A stretch of 43,039 nt of DNA, from the NCBI RefSeq assembly GCF_029840925.1, contig NZ_JAOCDM010000038.1, positions 1 to 43,039 on the forward strand, in the 5' to 3' direction. The notes beneath the pieces are model-generated. The model did no database searches, had not been told where the DNA came from, and saw only the letters and a list, made by a program, of their open reading frames with translations. Below are positions 18,713 to 27,852 of this stretch, in pieces. Source of the stretch: Pseudomonas sp. GD03858 (GTDB lineage Bacteria; Pseudomonadota; Gammaproteobacteria; Pseudomonadales; Pseudomonadaceae). Made by a program: the position numbers and the translations under genes. Every line of letters starts with the position of its first letter. Positions within the stretch are counted from its first letter, which is position 1.

Positions 18713-19458
18713 ACGACCGTCACTTCGATGAGCTGGCCAGCCGCTTCGCCGAAAAGATCTACGGCGGCGCCAAGGGCGCCATCCGTCTCGCGGTGCTTCA
18801 GGCCGACCTGGCCGAAACGCTGCCCGAGCGCCCGCTGCGAGTGCTCGACATCGGCGCCGGCCTGGGCCACATGGCCCTGTGGCTGGCCCAGCGCGGCCAT
18901 CACCTGACCCTCGCCGAACCCGCCGCGCCCATGCTCGACGGCGCCCGCGCCCGCTTCGCCGAGGCAGGCCAACCGGCAACGTTCATCCAGGCCCCCTGGC
19001 AGGACCTGCTCGGCCAGCTCACCGAACCCTACGACCTGGTGCTGTGCCACGCGGTACTGGAATGGCTGGCCGAGCCAGAAAGCATCCTGCCCGTGCTGCA
19101 CCAGCTGACGGCCCCGGGTGGCTGGCTGTCGCTGGCCTTCTACAACCGCGACGCACTGCTCTACCGCAACCTGCTCAAGGGCCATTTCCGCAAGATGCGC
19201 AGCAACAGCCTGGCCGGCGAAAAGCAGAGCCTGACCCCGCAAAAACCACTTGATCCACGTGAACTCAAGGCGCAACTTGAAGGCCTGTGGCAGGTCGAAA
19301 GCGAGAGCGGTGTACGGGTATTCCACGACTACATGCCCAAGGAGTTCCAGGCCAAGGCCGAGCTGCTGGACCTGCTGGAAATGGAGCTGGCCTACCGGCG
19401 TCACCCCAGCTTCGCCGGCCTGGGCCGCTACCTGCACTGGATCTGCCGCCCCCACTGA
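18709..19458 (+). CDS. cmoM: tRNA 5-carboxymethoxyuridine methyltransferase CmoM
   Basis: 249-aa SAM-dependent methyltransferase, formerly SmtA. Motif I is [16 protein letters not shown] (about residues 43-58). The sequence ends with the CmoM-type region [27 protein letters not shown]. CmoM methylates cmo5U34 of certain tRNAs to mcmo5U, improving decoding. The gene overlaps the MazG-like gene by four bases and likely shares its transcript. Confidence 0.88.
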   Translation: MNDRHFDELASRFAEKIYGGAKGAIRLAVLQADLAETLPERPLRVLDIGAGLGHMALWLAQRGHHLTLAEPAAPMLDGARARFAEAGQPATFIQAPWQDLLGQLTEPYDLVLCHAVLEWLAEPESILPVLHQLTAPGGWLSLAFYNRDALLYRNLLKGHFRKMRSNSLAGEKQSLTPQKPLDPRELKAQLEGLWQVESESGVRVFHDYMPKEFQAKAELLDLLEMELAYRRHPSFAGLGRYLHWICRPH

Positions 19459-19478
19459 CCCGCTTGCCGGGAGGATGC

Positions 19479-20111
19479 ATGCCGTATCGTCTGCTCTGTC
19501 TGGCCCTGTCGTCTCTGGTTCTGGCCGGCTGCCAGGGGACCAATCCCTACGTGGCCAGCGGCAAGCCACTGCCGCCGGCCCCACCCCAGGCCGCCAACAC
19601 CTTCGACGCCAGTGCCTACCCCGCGCCAACGCGTGACTATGGTCGCTATCGCAGCTGGAGCTGGCGCAATGGCCAGACACCCGCAGGCCCGGCCAGCGCG
19701 ACCCCGGGCCAGTTGGCCGACGCGGTGAGCAGCGCCCTCGACCAGCACGGCCTGCGCCCGGCGCGCAATACCCAGGCCGACCTGCTGGTCAGTGCCGATG
19801 TGCGCCTGGAGCGACGCCTGCGCCAGGTACGCGATTACGACTATGACCCCTACTACGGCCCCTACCCTTACGGTGGCGTCGGCTATGGTGGCTACCGCAA
19901 TGGCTATGGCGCCTATGGCAGCGTGCCGATCGTGCGCACCTACGAAGTCGAGGTGATGGTGGTGCGCATCGACCTGTTCGATGCCCGCAACGGCCAGCCG
20001 GTATGGAGCGCCAGCGCCGAAAGCGGCAGCGACAAGGACTCGCCGCGCGAGCGCGAAAGCGCGCTGCGCGAATCGGTGAGCAAGGCGATGAGCGGCTATC
20101 CTCCCAGCTAA
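19479..20111 (+). CDS. DUF4136 lipoprotein (first of two)
   Basis: 210-aa predicted outer-membrane lipoprotein. The signal peptide ends in the lipobox LAGC with Cys18, followed by Gln (no inner-membrane retention Asp). The DUF4136 pattern is present: [10 protein letters not shown] near the N-terminus, a [22 protein letters not shown] strand region (shown only in part here), and a SxYPP end. A low-complexity Gly/Tyr insert (about residues 122-147, [10 protein letters not shown] type) sits in the middle. The ribosome site is GGGAGG. Function unknown; the family is common in bacterial envelopes. A paralogue follows after 19 bp. Confidence 0.85.
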   Translation: MPYRLLCLALSSLVLAGCQGTNPYVASGKPLPPAPPQAANTFDASAYPAPTRDYGRYRSWSWRNGQTPAGPASATPGQLADAVSSALDQHGLRPARNTQADLLVSADVRLERRLRQVRDYDYDPYYGPYPYGGVGYGGYRNGYGAYGSVPIVRTYEVEVMVVRIDLFDARNGQPVWSASAESGSDKDSPRERESALRESVSKAMSGYPPS

Positions 20112-20130
20112 CGTTCAACGGAGAACCATC

Positions 20131-20691
20131 ATGTTGCGCCGTCTCGTTCTACTGTCCCTGGCCCTGCTGCTGACTGCCTGTTCGAGCAACAACGTGCAGC
20201 AGGATTTCGACGCCAGCCGCGACTTCGCCGCCTACCGCAGCTGGGCCTGGCAAGAACCGGGGCTGCACTATCGTCCGGACGATCCGCGGATCAAGAGCGA
20301 CCTGACCGAGCAACGCATCCGCCAGGCGGTGGCCGGCCAGCTCGACCAGCGCGGCCTGCGCCCGGCCCAGGGCAATGCCCGGCCCGATGTGAAGGTGCGC
20401 GCCTACCTGATCGTCGAGGACCGCCAGCAACAGATCACCACCAATTACGGCGGTGCCTGGGGTGGCTATTGGGGAGGCTACTGGGGCGGGCCGATGTACA
20501 ACGAGACCCGCAGCGTCGACTACAAGGTGGCGACCATCCAGATCGACCTGTTCGATGGGCGGGACGGCAAGCTGGTGTGGCGCGGTAGCGCCGAGCAGAT
20601 CATGAACAACTACCCACCCAGCCCCCAGGAACGCAACGCAGCGATCCAGAAGACCGTGGCCCAGGTGCTGGGTAACTACCCGCCGCATTGA
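20131..20691 (+). CDS. DUF4136 lipoprotein (second of two)
   Basis: 186-aa paralogue of the preceding gene: lipobox LTAC with Cys17, FAAYRSWAWQEP, a shorter Gly/Trp-rich insert (GGYWGGYWGG), IQIDLFDGRDGKLVW and the NYPP ending. The shared layout shows a tandem duplication that has since diverged in the aromatic-Gly insert. Both genes form one operon, and a strong REP palindrome follows the stop and may end or protect the transcript. Confidence 0.85.
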   Translation: MLRRLVLLSLALLLTACSSNNVQQDFDASRDFAAYRSWAWQEPGLHYRPDDPRIKSDLTEQRIRQAVAGQLDQRGLRPAQGNARPDVKVRAYLIVEDRQQQITTNYGGAWGGYWGGYWGGPMYNETRSVDYKVATIQIDLFDGRDGKLVWRGSAEQIMNNYPPSPQERNAAIQKTVAQVLGNYPPH

Positions 20692-20721
20692 GGCCTGCGA
20701 AACACCCTCATGAATTAACAT

Positions 20722-20851
20722 GTAATTCTTTGCTTTAACTCGGACAGCGTGGGAGCGGGCTTGCCCCGCGATGAGATGTATGGCACCGGCTTTGCCGGTG
20801 ATCGCGGGGCAAGCCCGCTCCCACGCTGTTCCAGCCGAATCAAAGAATTAC
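20722..20851. repeat. Long REP palindrome with matching outer arms
   Basis: Perfect 28-bp inverted repeat (20745-20772 and 20801-20828, core GTGGGAGCGGGCTTGCCCC) with a 28-nt loop that contains its own hairpin CACCGGC/GCCGGTG. Outside it, GTAATTCTTTG (20722-20732) and CAAAGAATTAC (20841-20851) form a second perfect pair. It lies between the DUF4136 operon and tadG and marks the left edge of the pilus locus. Confidence 0.85.
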
Positions 20852-20880
20852 GGTTTGCTCCATAAGGGCGGAAAAGCAGA

Positions 20881-20897
20881 CAAGGCAACTTGCCATC
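20881..20897. promoter_or_regulatory. Proposed Tad-locus operator upstream of tadG
   Basis: CAAGGCAA-C-TTGCCATC, a near-palindrome centred at 20889, 72 bp before the tadG start. The right arm is the exact complement of GATGGCAA, which also occurs upstream of tadE/fppA and twice between rcpC and flp. Binding by PprB is a hypothesis. Confidence 0.5.
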
Positions 20898-20960
20898 ATC
20901 TTGACTACACTCCTTGCACCGCCGCCACGCTGCCGGGCCCTGGCCGGCAAAGGAGTGCCC

Positions 20961-22910
20961 GTGGTTTCCCGTTCCGCTGTGCGCCAACGCGGCGCGATCG
21001 GCCTGATGGCCGCGCTGACCATGGGCTTGGCCCTGGTGTTCATGCTCCTGGCGGTCGACAGCGGTCGCCTCTACCTCGAACAACGCAAGCTCCAGCGCAT
21101 CGCCGACATGGCGGCGCTGGAAGCCGCGCAACACGGCGGCTCCTGCACCGGCAACGGTCCCCAGGCCGCCAGCCTGGCGCGCACGGCCGCAACCCGTAAC
21201 GGCCACGCCCCGCTCAACCCCCTGAGCGCCAGCTGCGGCTACCTGCGCACCGGCAGCGACAACTTGCGCACCTTCATCGTCGACACCGCGCGCAGCGAGG
21301 CGATCAAGGTCGAAGTCAGCAATGTGGTGACCACCAGCGTTGCCGGCGGGGTATACGCCTTGGTCCAGGGCGGCGCGATCGCCCGCACCACCACCTTGCG
21401 CGCCAGCGCGGTGGCCGCGAGCCCCGGACCGGCCCAGGCGAGGCTGGCCATTCGCAGCACGCTGCTGAAGATTTCCTCGATGCAGGCCAACCTCCTCAAC
21501 GCGCTGCTCAAGGCCCTGGGGGGCAGTACCCAGCTCAGCGTCCTGGGCTGGCAAGGTCTGGCCGACACCCAGCTCAACCTGCTCAGTTTCCTCGATGCGC
21601 TTGCCGTCGACCTGAAACTGGATGTGGGAGACTTCCAGCAACTGCTGAACCTGAACACCTCGGCGACCCAGTTGCTGAAGGTGGCGGCCAAGGTATTGCA
21701 GCAAAGCGGCGCCGCCGTCGAAGTGACCAGCAACCTGCTCAATATCGCGCTCGACCTGCCTGACCAGATGACCGTGGGCGAGCTGCTCAACCTCCAGACC
21801 GGAACCACGCGGGCCGGACTGGACGCCAACGTTCAACTCCTGCAGCTGATACAGACCATGCTCCAGGTCGCCACCGGCGAGCGTGGGGTGGATGCCGAAC
21901 TGCCGATCTCGCTGCTTGGCCTGGTCAACGGGCGGGTGTATCTGCGGGTGGTCGAGCCACAGCAGTTCTCCTCGGTGGGCGATCCACGCACCGACCAACT
22001 GCGCATCCACACTGCCCAGACGCGCGTGCTGGTGTCGCTCGACCTACCCTTGCTCTCGGGCATCGCCGGGCTGCTCAACGCCGTGCTCGACCTGGCGGCA
22101 CCGCTGACCAACGTGCTCAACAACCTGCTCAGCCTGAACCTGCTGGGCACCGTGCAATCGCTGACCTGCGCACTGGGCATTCCGTGCAAGGTCAGCGACA
22201 TCAAGCTGCTCGACAGCAAGGTGCATATCGACATCGGCGTGGAAGTGGCCGAGGCCACCAGCCGTCTGCAACCGCCTCCTGCGCAGAACTACAGTTGCGC
22301 GCCCAAAGGCCTGAGCACGCTCACTCAGCGCTCGGCGGCCAAGATCGCGGTCGGCATGTTCGACTCGCCACAGGCATTTCTCAAGGACGGCACCACTAAC
22401 GTCAAGGCGTTGCCGCTGATCGACATAGGCACCAATGTCTGCAGCCGCCTGCTGATCCTGCCGCCCTCCTGTGGAACCCGCGTGCCGTTTGCCGGCGGCG
22501 GGATCGGCCTGCGGATCGACACGCGGATACTGGGCAGCGGGCCGCTGGAAAAGAATCTGCTGTTCAACGGCGAGAACGAGCTTCCGGACATCAAGAAGGA
22601 TCCGTACTTCAAGCCGATGGACAGCGACCAGGCGCAGGTGGTGGGCAGCCTCTCCGATACGCTGGGCGGGATTCACCTGGAGGCCTACCAACCGATCGGC
22701 AACAGTGGCCTCGGTCAAGTGCTGGTGCTCACCGCCGGGTTGCTGGACGGGGTGAGGAATATTCTCGAGCCGCTGATCAAGAACCTGCTGAGCCCCCTGG
22801 TCGATCCCTTGGTCAATGGCCTGCTCAAGGTGCTGGGCATCGACCTGGCGAGTGCCGAAGTCGGCGCCAACCTGAGCTGCACCAGCGGCAGTGCTCAACT
22901 GATGCTGTAA
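20961..22910 (+). CDS. tadG: TadG-type Flp pilus assembly protein
   Basis: 649-aa envelope protein of the TadG family. A single N-terminal membrane anchor (GAIGLMAALTMGLALVFMLL, residues about 10-30) is followed by ADMAALEAAQ, the typical TadE/G-like start, and a long periplasmic part rich in Leu/Asn repeats (LLNALL, LLSFLDAL, LLNLN) with several Cys. Start: GTG at 20961, with AAAGGAG 5 nt upstream; the frame is open for 20 more codons without a good site. Tad pili need TadG for surface display or anchoring. The gene converges with pprA and their 3' ends overlap by 16 bp. Confidence 0.85.
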   Translation: MVSRSAVRQRGAIGLMAALTMGLALVFMLLAVDSGRLYLEQRKLQRIADMAALEAAQHGGSCTGNGPQAASLARTAATRNGHAPLNPLSASCGYLRTGSDNLRTFIVDTARSEAIKVEVSNVVTTSVAGGVYALVQGGAIARTTTLRASAVAASPGPAQARLAIRSTLLKISSMQANLLNALLKALGGSTQLSVLGWQGLADTQLNLLSFLDALAVDLKLDVGDFQQLLNLNTSATQLLKVAAKVLQQSGAAVEVTSNLLNIALDLPDQMTVGELLNLQTGTTRAGLDANVQLLQLIQTMLQVATGERGVDAELPISLLGLVNGRVYLRVVEPQQFSSVGDPRTDQLRIHTAQTRVLVSLDLPLLSGIAGLLNAVLDLAAPLTNVLNNLLSLNLLGTVQSLTCALGIPCKVSDIKLLDSKVHIDIGVEVAEATSRLQPPPAQNYSCAPKGLSTLTQRSAAKIAVGMFDSPQAFLKDGTTNVKALPLIDIGTNVCSRLLILPPSCGTRVPFAGGGIGLRIDTRILGSGPLEKNLLFNGENELPDIKKDPYFKPMDSDQAQVVGSLSDTLGGIHLEAYQPIGNSGLGQVLVLTAGLLDGVRNILEPLIKNLLSPLVDPLVNGLLKVLGIDLASAEVGANLSCTSGSAQLML

Positions 22911-25525
22911 AGCGGCAGCTCGATCCTGAAACAGGCGCCCACATCGCTGTTGGCCACGCTCAGCCTGCCGCCCATACGGCTGACGATGCCATGGCTGACC
23001 GACAGCCCCAGCCCGGTGCCGACACCGGCTGGCTTGGTGGTGAAGAACGGCTCGAAGATGCGTTCGTGCAACAGTGGGTCGATCCCCCCAGCGTTGTCCT
23101 CCACCAGCAGGCACAGGCGCTCTTCCTGCAACAGCTGGCGGACCCTGATCCAAGGCTGTTTGCATCCTTTCTCGAGCAAGGCGTCGCGGGCGTTGACCAT
23201 CAGGTTGATCAACACCTGCTCCACCTGATCCTGATGCCCCAGCACCTGTGGCTGCACCTCGGGCCGCTCCAGACACAGTTCGACGCCCTTGCCGCGCAGG
23301 CCTTCCTCCAGCAGCGCCCGGGCGCCCTCCACCGCGGCCCAGGCAGCGAAGCCCTCGCGCTCGAGCGGCGAGCGCCGGCCATACGCGCGCATATGATCCA
23401 CCAGTCGGGCCGCCCGGACGATCTGGCCATCGATACGGCGCAGCTTCTCCTGCAGATAGGCCGGATCGGCGCTGCCGTTCTCCAGGCGCTTGAGGGTGTT
23501 GCCCACCGCCATCTGCATGACGTTGAGCGGCTGGCTGATCTCATGCACCAACCCCGTGGCCAGCTCGCCGAGGGTGGCCATCTTGGCGCCCTGCAGCAAT
23601 TGCTGCTGGCTGCGCCGCAGGTCGGTGTTGTCACGCCCCACCGCCTGGACCTCCAGCAGCCGGCCGTCGGCGTCGAACAGTCCGCGATCGGCCCACACCC
23701 ACCAGGCATGCTCGCGACCGGGCAGTTGCAGGCAGATCTCCGCGCTGCCTAGCGGCCGCTCCGGAGTCAGCGCCCGCAGGCGCTGGACGAATGCCTCGCG
23801 CTGGCTGTCCGACAGCCACTGGCCCAGGTCGGCGCCCTGCAACTGCTCGGGCGGGCGCCCCAGGTAATCGGCCAGTGGCCGGTTGGCGAAGAGCAACGTC
23901 AAGTCCGGGCGATAGCGACAGATCATCGCCGGCGAGTCCTCCACCAGCACGCGATAGCGCTCCTCGCTCTGGCGCATGCGCTCGGCCGCCTCGGTCGCCT
24001 CGCTGACATCCAGCCACAGGCCGACCACCTCCAGCGGCTGCCCCAGGTCGTCACGCAACAGGCGCGCTTCATCGTGCATCCAGTGGTAGCCGCCGAGGTG
24101 ATCGCGCAGGCGATAGCGACAGCGTACCTGGCCCTCGCGCAGCAGGTTGCGCGTGCGTTCCAGCCACAACGGGCGATCGTCCGGGTGCACCGCCAGCCCC
24201 GGCTGGCGCGCCTGCTCGCCGTCGCTGGCCCAGCCAAGCAACGGCCCCAGGCTGGCGCTGAAGAAGTCGCTGTGCAGCGCCCCGTCGACATAGCGCTGCA
24301 CATAGATCACCGCCGGCGAGCTGGCGATCAGGTTCTCCAGGCGGGCCCGCGCGGCGCCGGCCTGCTGCTCCTGTGCCTTGAGCGCACTGATGTCCAGCAG
24401 GAAGCCACGCAGCACGCCCGCCCGCCCCTGGCCGACCCAGTGGAACCAGCGCACGGCGCCCTGCGGGTCAGCATCCGGCAAACGTATGCTCAGGCTTAAC
24501 GCATCCCCTTCGCGGGCCTGGCTCAAGGCCAGTTGCGCCGCCTCGCGGTCGGCCGGGTGCAGGCGTGCCAGCCATTGCCCCAGGCTTGCCTGGCACGGCA
24601 GGCCAAGTGCGCGGGCCAAGGCCGGCTCCAGGTGCAGGTCGCCATGCGCCGACCACTCCCACCAGCCGGCGCCGAGCTGACGCTGCAGGTCATCAAGGTG
24701 ATGGGCCTGACGCTGCAACTGCTGGCGCCGATGACGGACCAACAGGGGTTCGGCCAAGGTGCGCGCCAACGCCATCGCGATGTCCTCCGGCGGGGCCTGC
24801 CGCGCCCCGGCGCACAGTATCCAGGCCTCGGCATCCAGGCCCAGGCGGTAAGGCACGAGGAACAACGACACACCGCCGCACAAGACCAGCAGCTCGGGGT
24901 CGTCGCGGACCTCGATCAACGTGTGGGCCGGCAGCGCGTCCAGCCAGCCTTGCAGGCGCTGGTCGTCTGGCCAGGGCCATGCCTCCTCGCTGCATGCGTA
25001 ATGCCGCCAGCCGCCGGCCTCACGCAGCATCAGGCGCAGCGAGCTGGCTTGCCAATGCTCGGCAAGGGTTTGCAGCTGCTCAGCGGCGGTCTGTGCCAGA
25101 CGCTCGCTACCGCATTCACGCAAGGCGTGACCGATTTCCCCGAGCAACGGCCGCTGGCGGTCCCAGCGTTGCTCGCGCAACAGGTCGCCGATATCGAACA
25201 GTTGCAGCATCCAGCCAGACGCCTGGCGCTGCAGCCAGCCACGGGTATGCAGCGCATGGCCCATGACCGTGTGGAAGTCCAGGTCCAGCGGCTGCCCCTG
25301 CCAGTCGGCCGGCTCGCCTTCGAGCACCAGCCAGCTATGCCGCTGCACGTAGTCGTGCACGCGGGCCTCAGGGCGGCTGGGCAATGCCAGCAAGGTGCGC
25401 AGCGGACCGGCCAGACGCAGCACCCGGGCCTGGTCATCGAGCCACAGTTGCAGCCCCACGGCGGGCAGTGTCTCGGGCGCGGCAACCGGCGCCGAACGCC
25501 AGCGATCGAACAGGCCGCCCGTCAC
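22895..25525 (-). CDS. pprA: PprA-type PAS sensor histidine kinase
   Basis: 876-aa histidine kinase without any obvious membrane helix, so probably cytoplasmic. Several PAS-like segments (about residues 280-380, 395-515 and 520-640) precede a HisKA domain with the phosphoacceptor His661 in VHEISQPLNVM. The ATPase domain follows: N box NLMVNARDAL, DNAGGID, and FEPFFTTKPAGVGTGLGLS. Start: GTG overlapping the stop of the TadE-like gene (GTGA), so the kinase is translationally coupled to a pilus subunit. By position and type it matches PprA of P. aeruginosa, the partner of PprB in control of the Tad pilus. Its signal is unknown. Confidence 0.87.
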   Translation of the reverse strand: MTGGLFDRWRSAPVAAPETLPAVGLQLWLDDQARVLRLAGPLRTLLALPSRPEARVHDYVQRHSWLVLEGEPADWQGQPLDLDFHTVMGHALHTRGWLQRQASGWMLQLFDIGDLLREQRWDRQRPLLGEIGHALRECGSERLAQTAAEQLQTLAEHWQASSLRLMLREAGGWRHYACSEEAWPWPDDQRLQGWLDALPAHTLIEVRDDPELLVLCGGVSLFLVPYRLGLDAEAWILCAGARQAPPEDIAMALARTLAEPLLVRHRRQQLQRQAHHLDDLQRQLGAGWWEWSAHGDLHLEPALARALGLPCQASLGQWLARLHPADREAAQLALSQAREGDALSLSIRLPDADPQGAVRWFHWVGQGRAGVLRGFLLDISALKAQEQQAGAARARLENLIASSPAVIYVQRYVDGALHSDFFSASLGPLLGWASDGEQARQPGLAVHPDDRPLWLERTRNLLREGQVRCRYRLRDHLGGYHWMHDEARLLRDDLGQPLEVVGLWLDVSEATEAAERMRQSEERYRVLVEDSPAMICRYRPDLTLLFANRPLADYLGRPPEQLQGADLGQWLSDSQREAFVQRLRALTPERPLGSAEICLQLPGREHAWWVWADRGLFDADGRLLEVQAVGRDNTDLRRSQQQLLQGAKMATLGELATGLVHEISQPLNVMQMAVGNTLKRLENGSADPAYLQEKLRRIDGQIVRAARLVDHMRAYGRRSPLEREGFAAWAAVEGARALLEEGLRGKGVELCLERPEVQPQVLGHQDQVEQVLINLMVNARDALLEKGCKQPWIRVRQLLQEERLCLLVEDNAGGIDPLLHERIFEPFFTTKPAGVGTGLGLSVSHGIVSRMGGRLSVANSDVGACFRIELPLYSIS

Positions 25526-25965
25526 AGTTGCAGGCTCGCCTGCGCCTGCAGGCGCTCGGGCAGCTTCGGCACATCACCGATCACCGGCAGCACCAGGGTT
25601 GGCAACACGCTCGTCAGTCGGCTGCGCGGGTAGTCGATGAGCACCGTCAGCACTTTGTCGCTGCCGACAGTGACCTTGGTGTCGGTGATCACGTTGAAGC
25701 CCAGCGCATCGGGCATCCACGACAGCTGCTGGCCGATCACCTGCCGAGCCAGCCCCTGGACGTCCAGCTCGTAGGTCTTGCTGGCCGGGTCAACCGCCAC
25801 GCAGCGCCGCACCGCTTCACTGCTGGCCTGGTTGAACGACTGCAGCATGAGCATGGGCAAGGCATAGCTGACCAGCCCATAGAACACCGAGAAAAACACC
25901 ATGAACACCACGACGAACTCGATGGCCACCGCGCCTTTTTGCTGTCCCGCCGGGCCTGCTTTCAT
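25522..25965 (-). CDS. TadE/TadF-like pseudopilin
   Basis: 147-aa minor pilin-like protein. It starts with a short basic leader and the prepilin site QQKG|AVAIEF (cleavage after Gly11, Glu at +5) followed by a hydrophobic helix (VVVFMVFFSVFYGLVSYALP). This is the TadE signature and a likely substrate of the peptidase FppA encoded divergently next door. TadE-like proteins are needed for assembly of Flp fibres. It is co-transcribed with pprA, whose GTG start overlaps its stop. An operator-like near-palindrome is centred 69 bp before its start. Confidence 0.85.
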   Translation of the reverse strand: MKAGPAGQQKGAVAIEFVVVFMVFFSVFYGLVSYALPMLMLQSFNQASSEAVRRCVAVDPASKTYELDVQGLARQVIGQQLSWMPDALGFNVITDTKVTVGSDKVLTVLIDYPRSRLTSVLPTLVLPVIGDVPKLPERLQAQASLQL

Positions 25966-26025
25966 GATCGCGTCTACCCTGACTGTGAGACCTGTCTGAA
26001 AGCATAGAACCGTTCAACGAATAGG

Positions 26026-26042
26026 GATGGCAATTTGCCAAT
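26026..26042. promoter_or_regulatory. Proposed Tad-locus operator between tadE and fppA
   Basis: GATGGCAA-T-TTGCCAAT, containing a perfect 6+1+6 palindrome TGGCAA-T-TTGCCA (26028-26040). Its centre is 69 bp upstream of the TadE-like start and it overlaps the fppA start region. It has the same left arm as the sites at tadG and flp. Confidence 0.5.
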
Positions 26043-26511
26043 GCAAAGCATTGTTCTCCTGATGTGGCTTGCCTTGTGCACCGAACAAGATGTCCGTGAA
26101 CGGCAGATATCCAACACCCTCACCCTGGGTGCCGCCGCCTGTGCCTTGGCCTGGCTGTTCGCCACCGGGCGCAGCTGGATCGGCGCCGACGCCAGCGACG
26201 CCGGCTGGGCGCTGGCCATCGTCATGCTGCTCACCCTGCCCGGCTACATGCTCGGTCGCTTCGGCGCCGGCGACGTCAAGCTGATGGGCGCCCTGGCCCT
26301 GGCCACCAGCCCGCAGTATGTGCTGGGCACCTTCATCGGCGCTGGGGTCACCGTGCTCGCCTGGCTGCTCGGCCGCCGCCGGTTGTGGACGCTGCTCAAT
26401 CCCAAGGTGAAGAAACGCCTGCAAGCGCTGGCCGAACAGGTCGGCGACAAGCAGCCCTTCGCCCCTTACGTGCTGGCCGGCTTCCTGCTGACAGCCGTAT
26501 GGATCCAATAA
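26035..26511 (+). CDS. fppA: Type IV prepilin peptidase of the Flp system
   Basis: 158-aa polytopic membrane aspartyl protease (TadV/CpaA/FppA type, without the methylase domain). The two catalytic aspartates are visible: Asp19 in EQDVRERQISN and Asp80 in GAGDVKLMG (GxGD). It removes the leader of the Flp pilin and TadE-like pseudopilins at the inner face of the membrane. Start: TTG at 26035, with AGGGA 7 nt upstream; an ATG two codons later (26041) is the alternative, with a less favourable 13-nt spacing. The gene is divergent from the TadE-like gene; pprB follows after 119 bp. Confidence 0.88.
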   Translation: MPMQSIVLLMWLALCTEQDVRERQISNTLTLGAAACALAWLFATGRSWIGADASDAGWALAIVMLLTLPGYMLGRFGAGDVKLMGALALATSPQYVLGTFIGAGVTVLAWLLGRRRLWTLLNPKVKKRLQALAEQVGDKQPFAPYVLAGFLLTAVWIQ

Positions 26512-26630
26512 CCGACCGAATGGTCGAATACTGGAGCTGGACCGATGTACATAATTGCAAAGTGCGACTACTTTTCTAGCAGCCAGAGCGTCTGGCCCGG
26601 GAGCAGAGCCGATACAACAGGGAGTTGATC

Positions 26631-27407
26631 GTGAACAAGTCTGTCAGTGAGGTGAAAGTGCTGGTGGTCGACGACCAGCCAGTGATCGTCGAAGAGCTGT
26701 GCGAATTCCTCGAAAGCGAGGGCTACCGTTGCGTGCCCGCCCACTCCACCGGGCAGGCCATCGACTGCTACAAGGCCGACGAAGCAATCGGCCTGGTGCT
26801 GTGCGACCTGCACATGCCCGAGCGCGATGGCATCGAACTGGTGCGCACGCTCAAGCAGATGGCCGGACCGCAGCGCATGTTCGAGGCGATCATGCTGACC
26901 GGTCGCGCCGACAAACAAGACGTGATCCGCGCCCTGCGCGAGGGCTTCGCCGACTACTACCAGAAGCCCATGGACCTGGGCGAGCTGCTCGAAGGCGTGC
27001 GTCGCCAGGAACAGGCGCTGCAGGAACGGCGCCGCAACTTTCGCGAGCTGGGCAGCCTCAACCAGCGCCTGCAGGAACTGGCCGAGTCCATAGACGACCT
27101 GTACCAGGACCTGGAAAAGGCCCGTGGCCAGGGGACCCATCGCCGCGCCACCGATACCGAGGAAGGCGAGCCGGAGCTGCCAGCCGCGTTCGAAAAGCTG
27201 TCACCTCGGCAGTTGGAGGTCGCCAAGCTGGTGAGCAAGGGCAAGACCAACTACCAGATCGCCTGCGAACTGGGCATCACCGAGAACACCGTGAAGCTGT
27301 ATGTGTCCCAGGTGCTACGCCTGACCCACATGCACAACCGCACGCAACTGGCGCTGGCATTGACCCCACGCTCTTCGCCGGTGCATCAGCGCTTCACCAC
27401 CCATTGA
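26631..27407 (+). CDS. pprB: PprB-type response regulator of the Tad pilus
   Basis: 258-aa NarL/LuxR-type response regulator. The receiver domain (residues 9-125) has the Asp59 phospho-site in LCDLHMPERDG and the conserved Lys in YYQKPMD. A coiled linker (about 125-180) follows, then a LuxR-type HTH (LSPRQLEVAKLVSKGKTNYQ...ENTVKLYVSQ). Start: GTG with CAGGGAG 6 nt upstream; an in-frame TTG two codons earlier would sit inside the ribosome site. In P. aeruginosa, PprB activates flp-tad and other adhesion genes. The AT-rich 119-bp gap upstream probably holds its own promoter. Confidence 0.92.
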   Translation: MNKSVSEVKVLVVDDQPVIVEELCEFLESEGYRCVPAHSTGQAIDCYKADEAIGLVLCDLHMPERDGIELVRTLKQMAGPQRMFEAIMLTGRADKQDVIRALREGFADYYQKPMDLGELLEGVRRQEQALQERRRNFRELGSLNQRLQELAESIDDLYQDLEKARGQGTHRRATDTEEGEPELPAAFEKLSPRQLEVAKLVSKGKTNYQIACELGITENTVKLYVSQVLRLTHMHNRTQLALALTPRSSPVHQRFTTH

Positions 27408-27421
27408 AATGCCCGATCGCC

Positions 27422-27507
27422 GTGGGAGCAACTTCAGCCGCGAATACCGGCGTAGTCGGTGCCACGCACCGTGCGGCCTGCTTCGCGGGTGAACCCGCTC
27501 CCACAGG
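27422..27507. repeat. REP pair (P. putida type)
   Basis: GTGGGAGC at 27422-27429 and GCTCCCAC at 27497-27504, the second inside a TTCGCGGGTGAACCCGCTCC unit, between the converging pprB and DUF3613 genes. Likely end of the pprB transcript. Confidence 0.75.
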
Positions 27508-27579
27508 ATCGTGCATGGTTTGCGACAAGCTCGGTCGTTGTGGGCGGTTTTAGCCACGCGCGAACACCGCGCTGGCGTC

Positions 27580-27840
27580 TCAGTTGTTCGATGAGTTGAC
27601 CTTCGTCCAGCGATAGAAATCCGGAATCGCGTACTTGTAGCTGTCCAGCCAGCGCTGCATGGCCTGGTCACGCTCCTTGTCGGTCTGCACCTGACGCACG
27701 CGGGAGGCCTCGCGATTGCTTGCCTGCACCTGCAGCAGGGCTTCGGTGGCCGTCTCCGGACGCGGCTTGCGTGGCGGTTCCTCGGCCTGGGCCAGCAACG
27801 GTGCAATCACGCAGGCCAGGACCATCCAGTGCTTGAACAT
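27580..27840 (-). CDS. DUF3613-type small exported protein of the tad operon
   Basis: 86-aa protein with a signal peptide (MFKHWMVLACVIAPLLAQA, cut before EEPP) and a short mature part ending AIPDFYRWTKVNSSNN. It resembles the DUF3613 proteins found at the end of Pseudomonas tad operons. The start is set by GGAGGTGATC before the ATG; the preceding in-frame GTG lies inside the ribosome site. It follows tadD after 12 bp. Function unknown; probably periplasmic. Confidence 0.75.
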   Translation of the reverse strand: MFKHWMVLACVIAPLLAQAEEPPRKPRPETATEALLQVQASNREASRVRQVQTDKERDQAMQRWLDSYKYAIPDFYRWTKVNSSNN

Positions 27841-27852
27841 GATCACCTCCGA

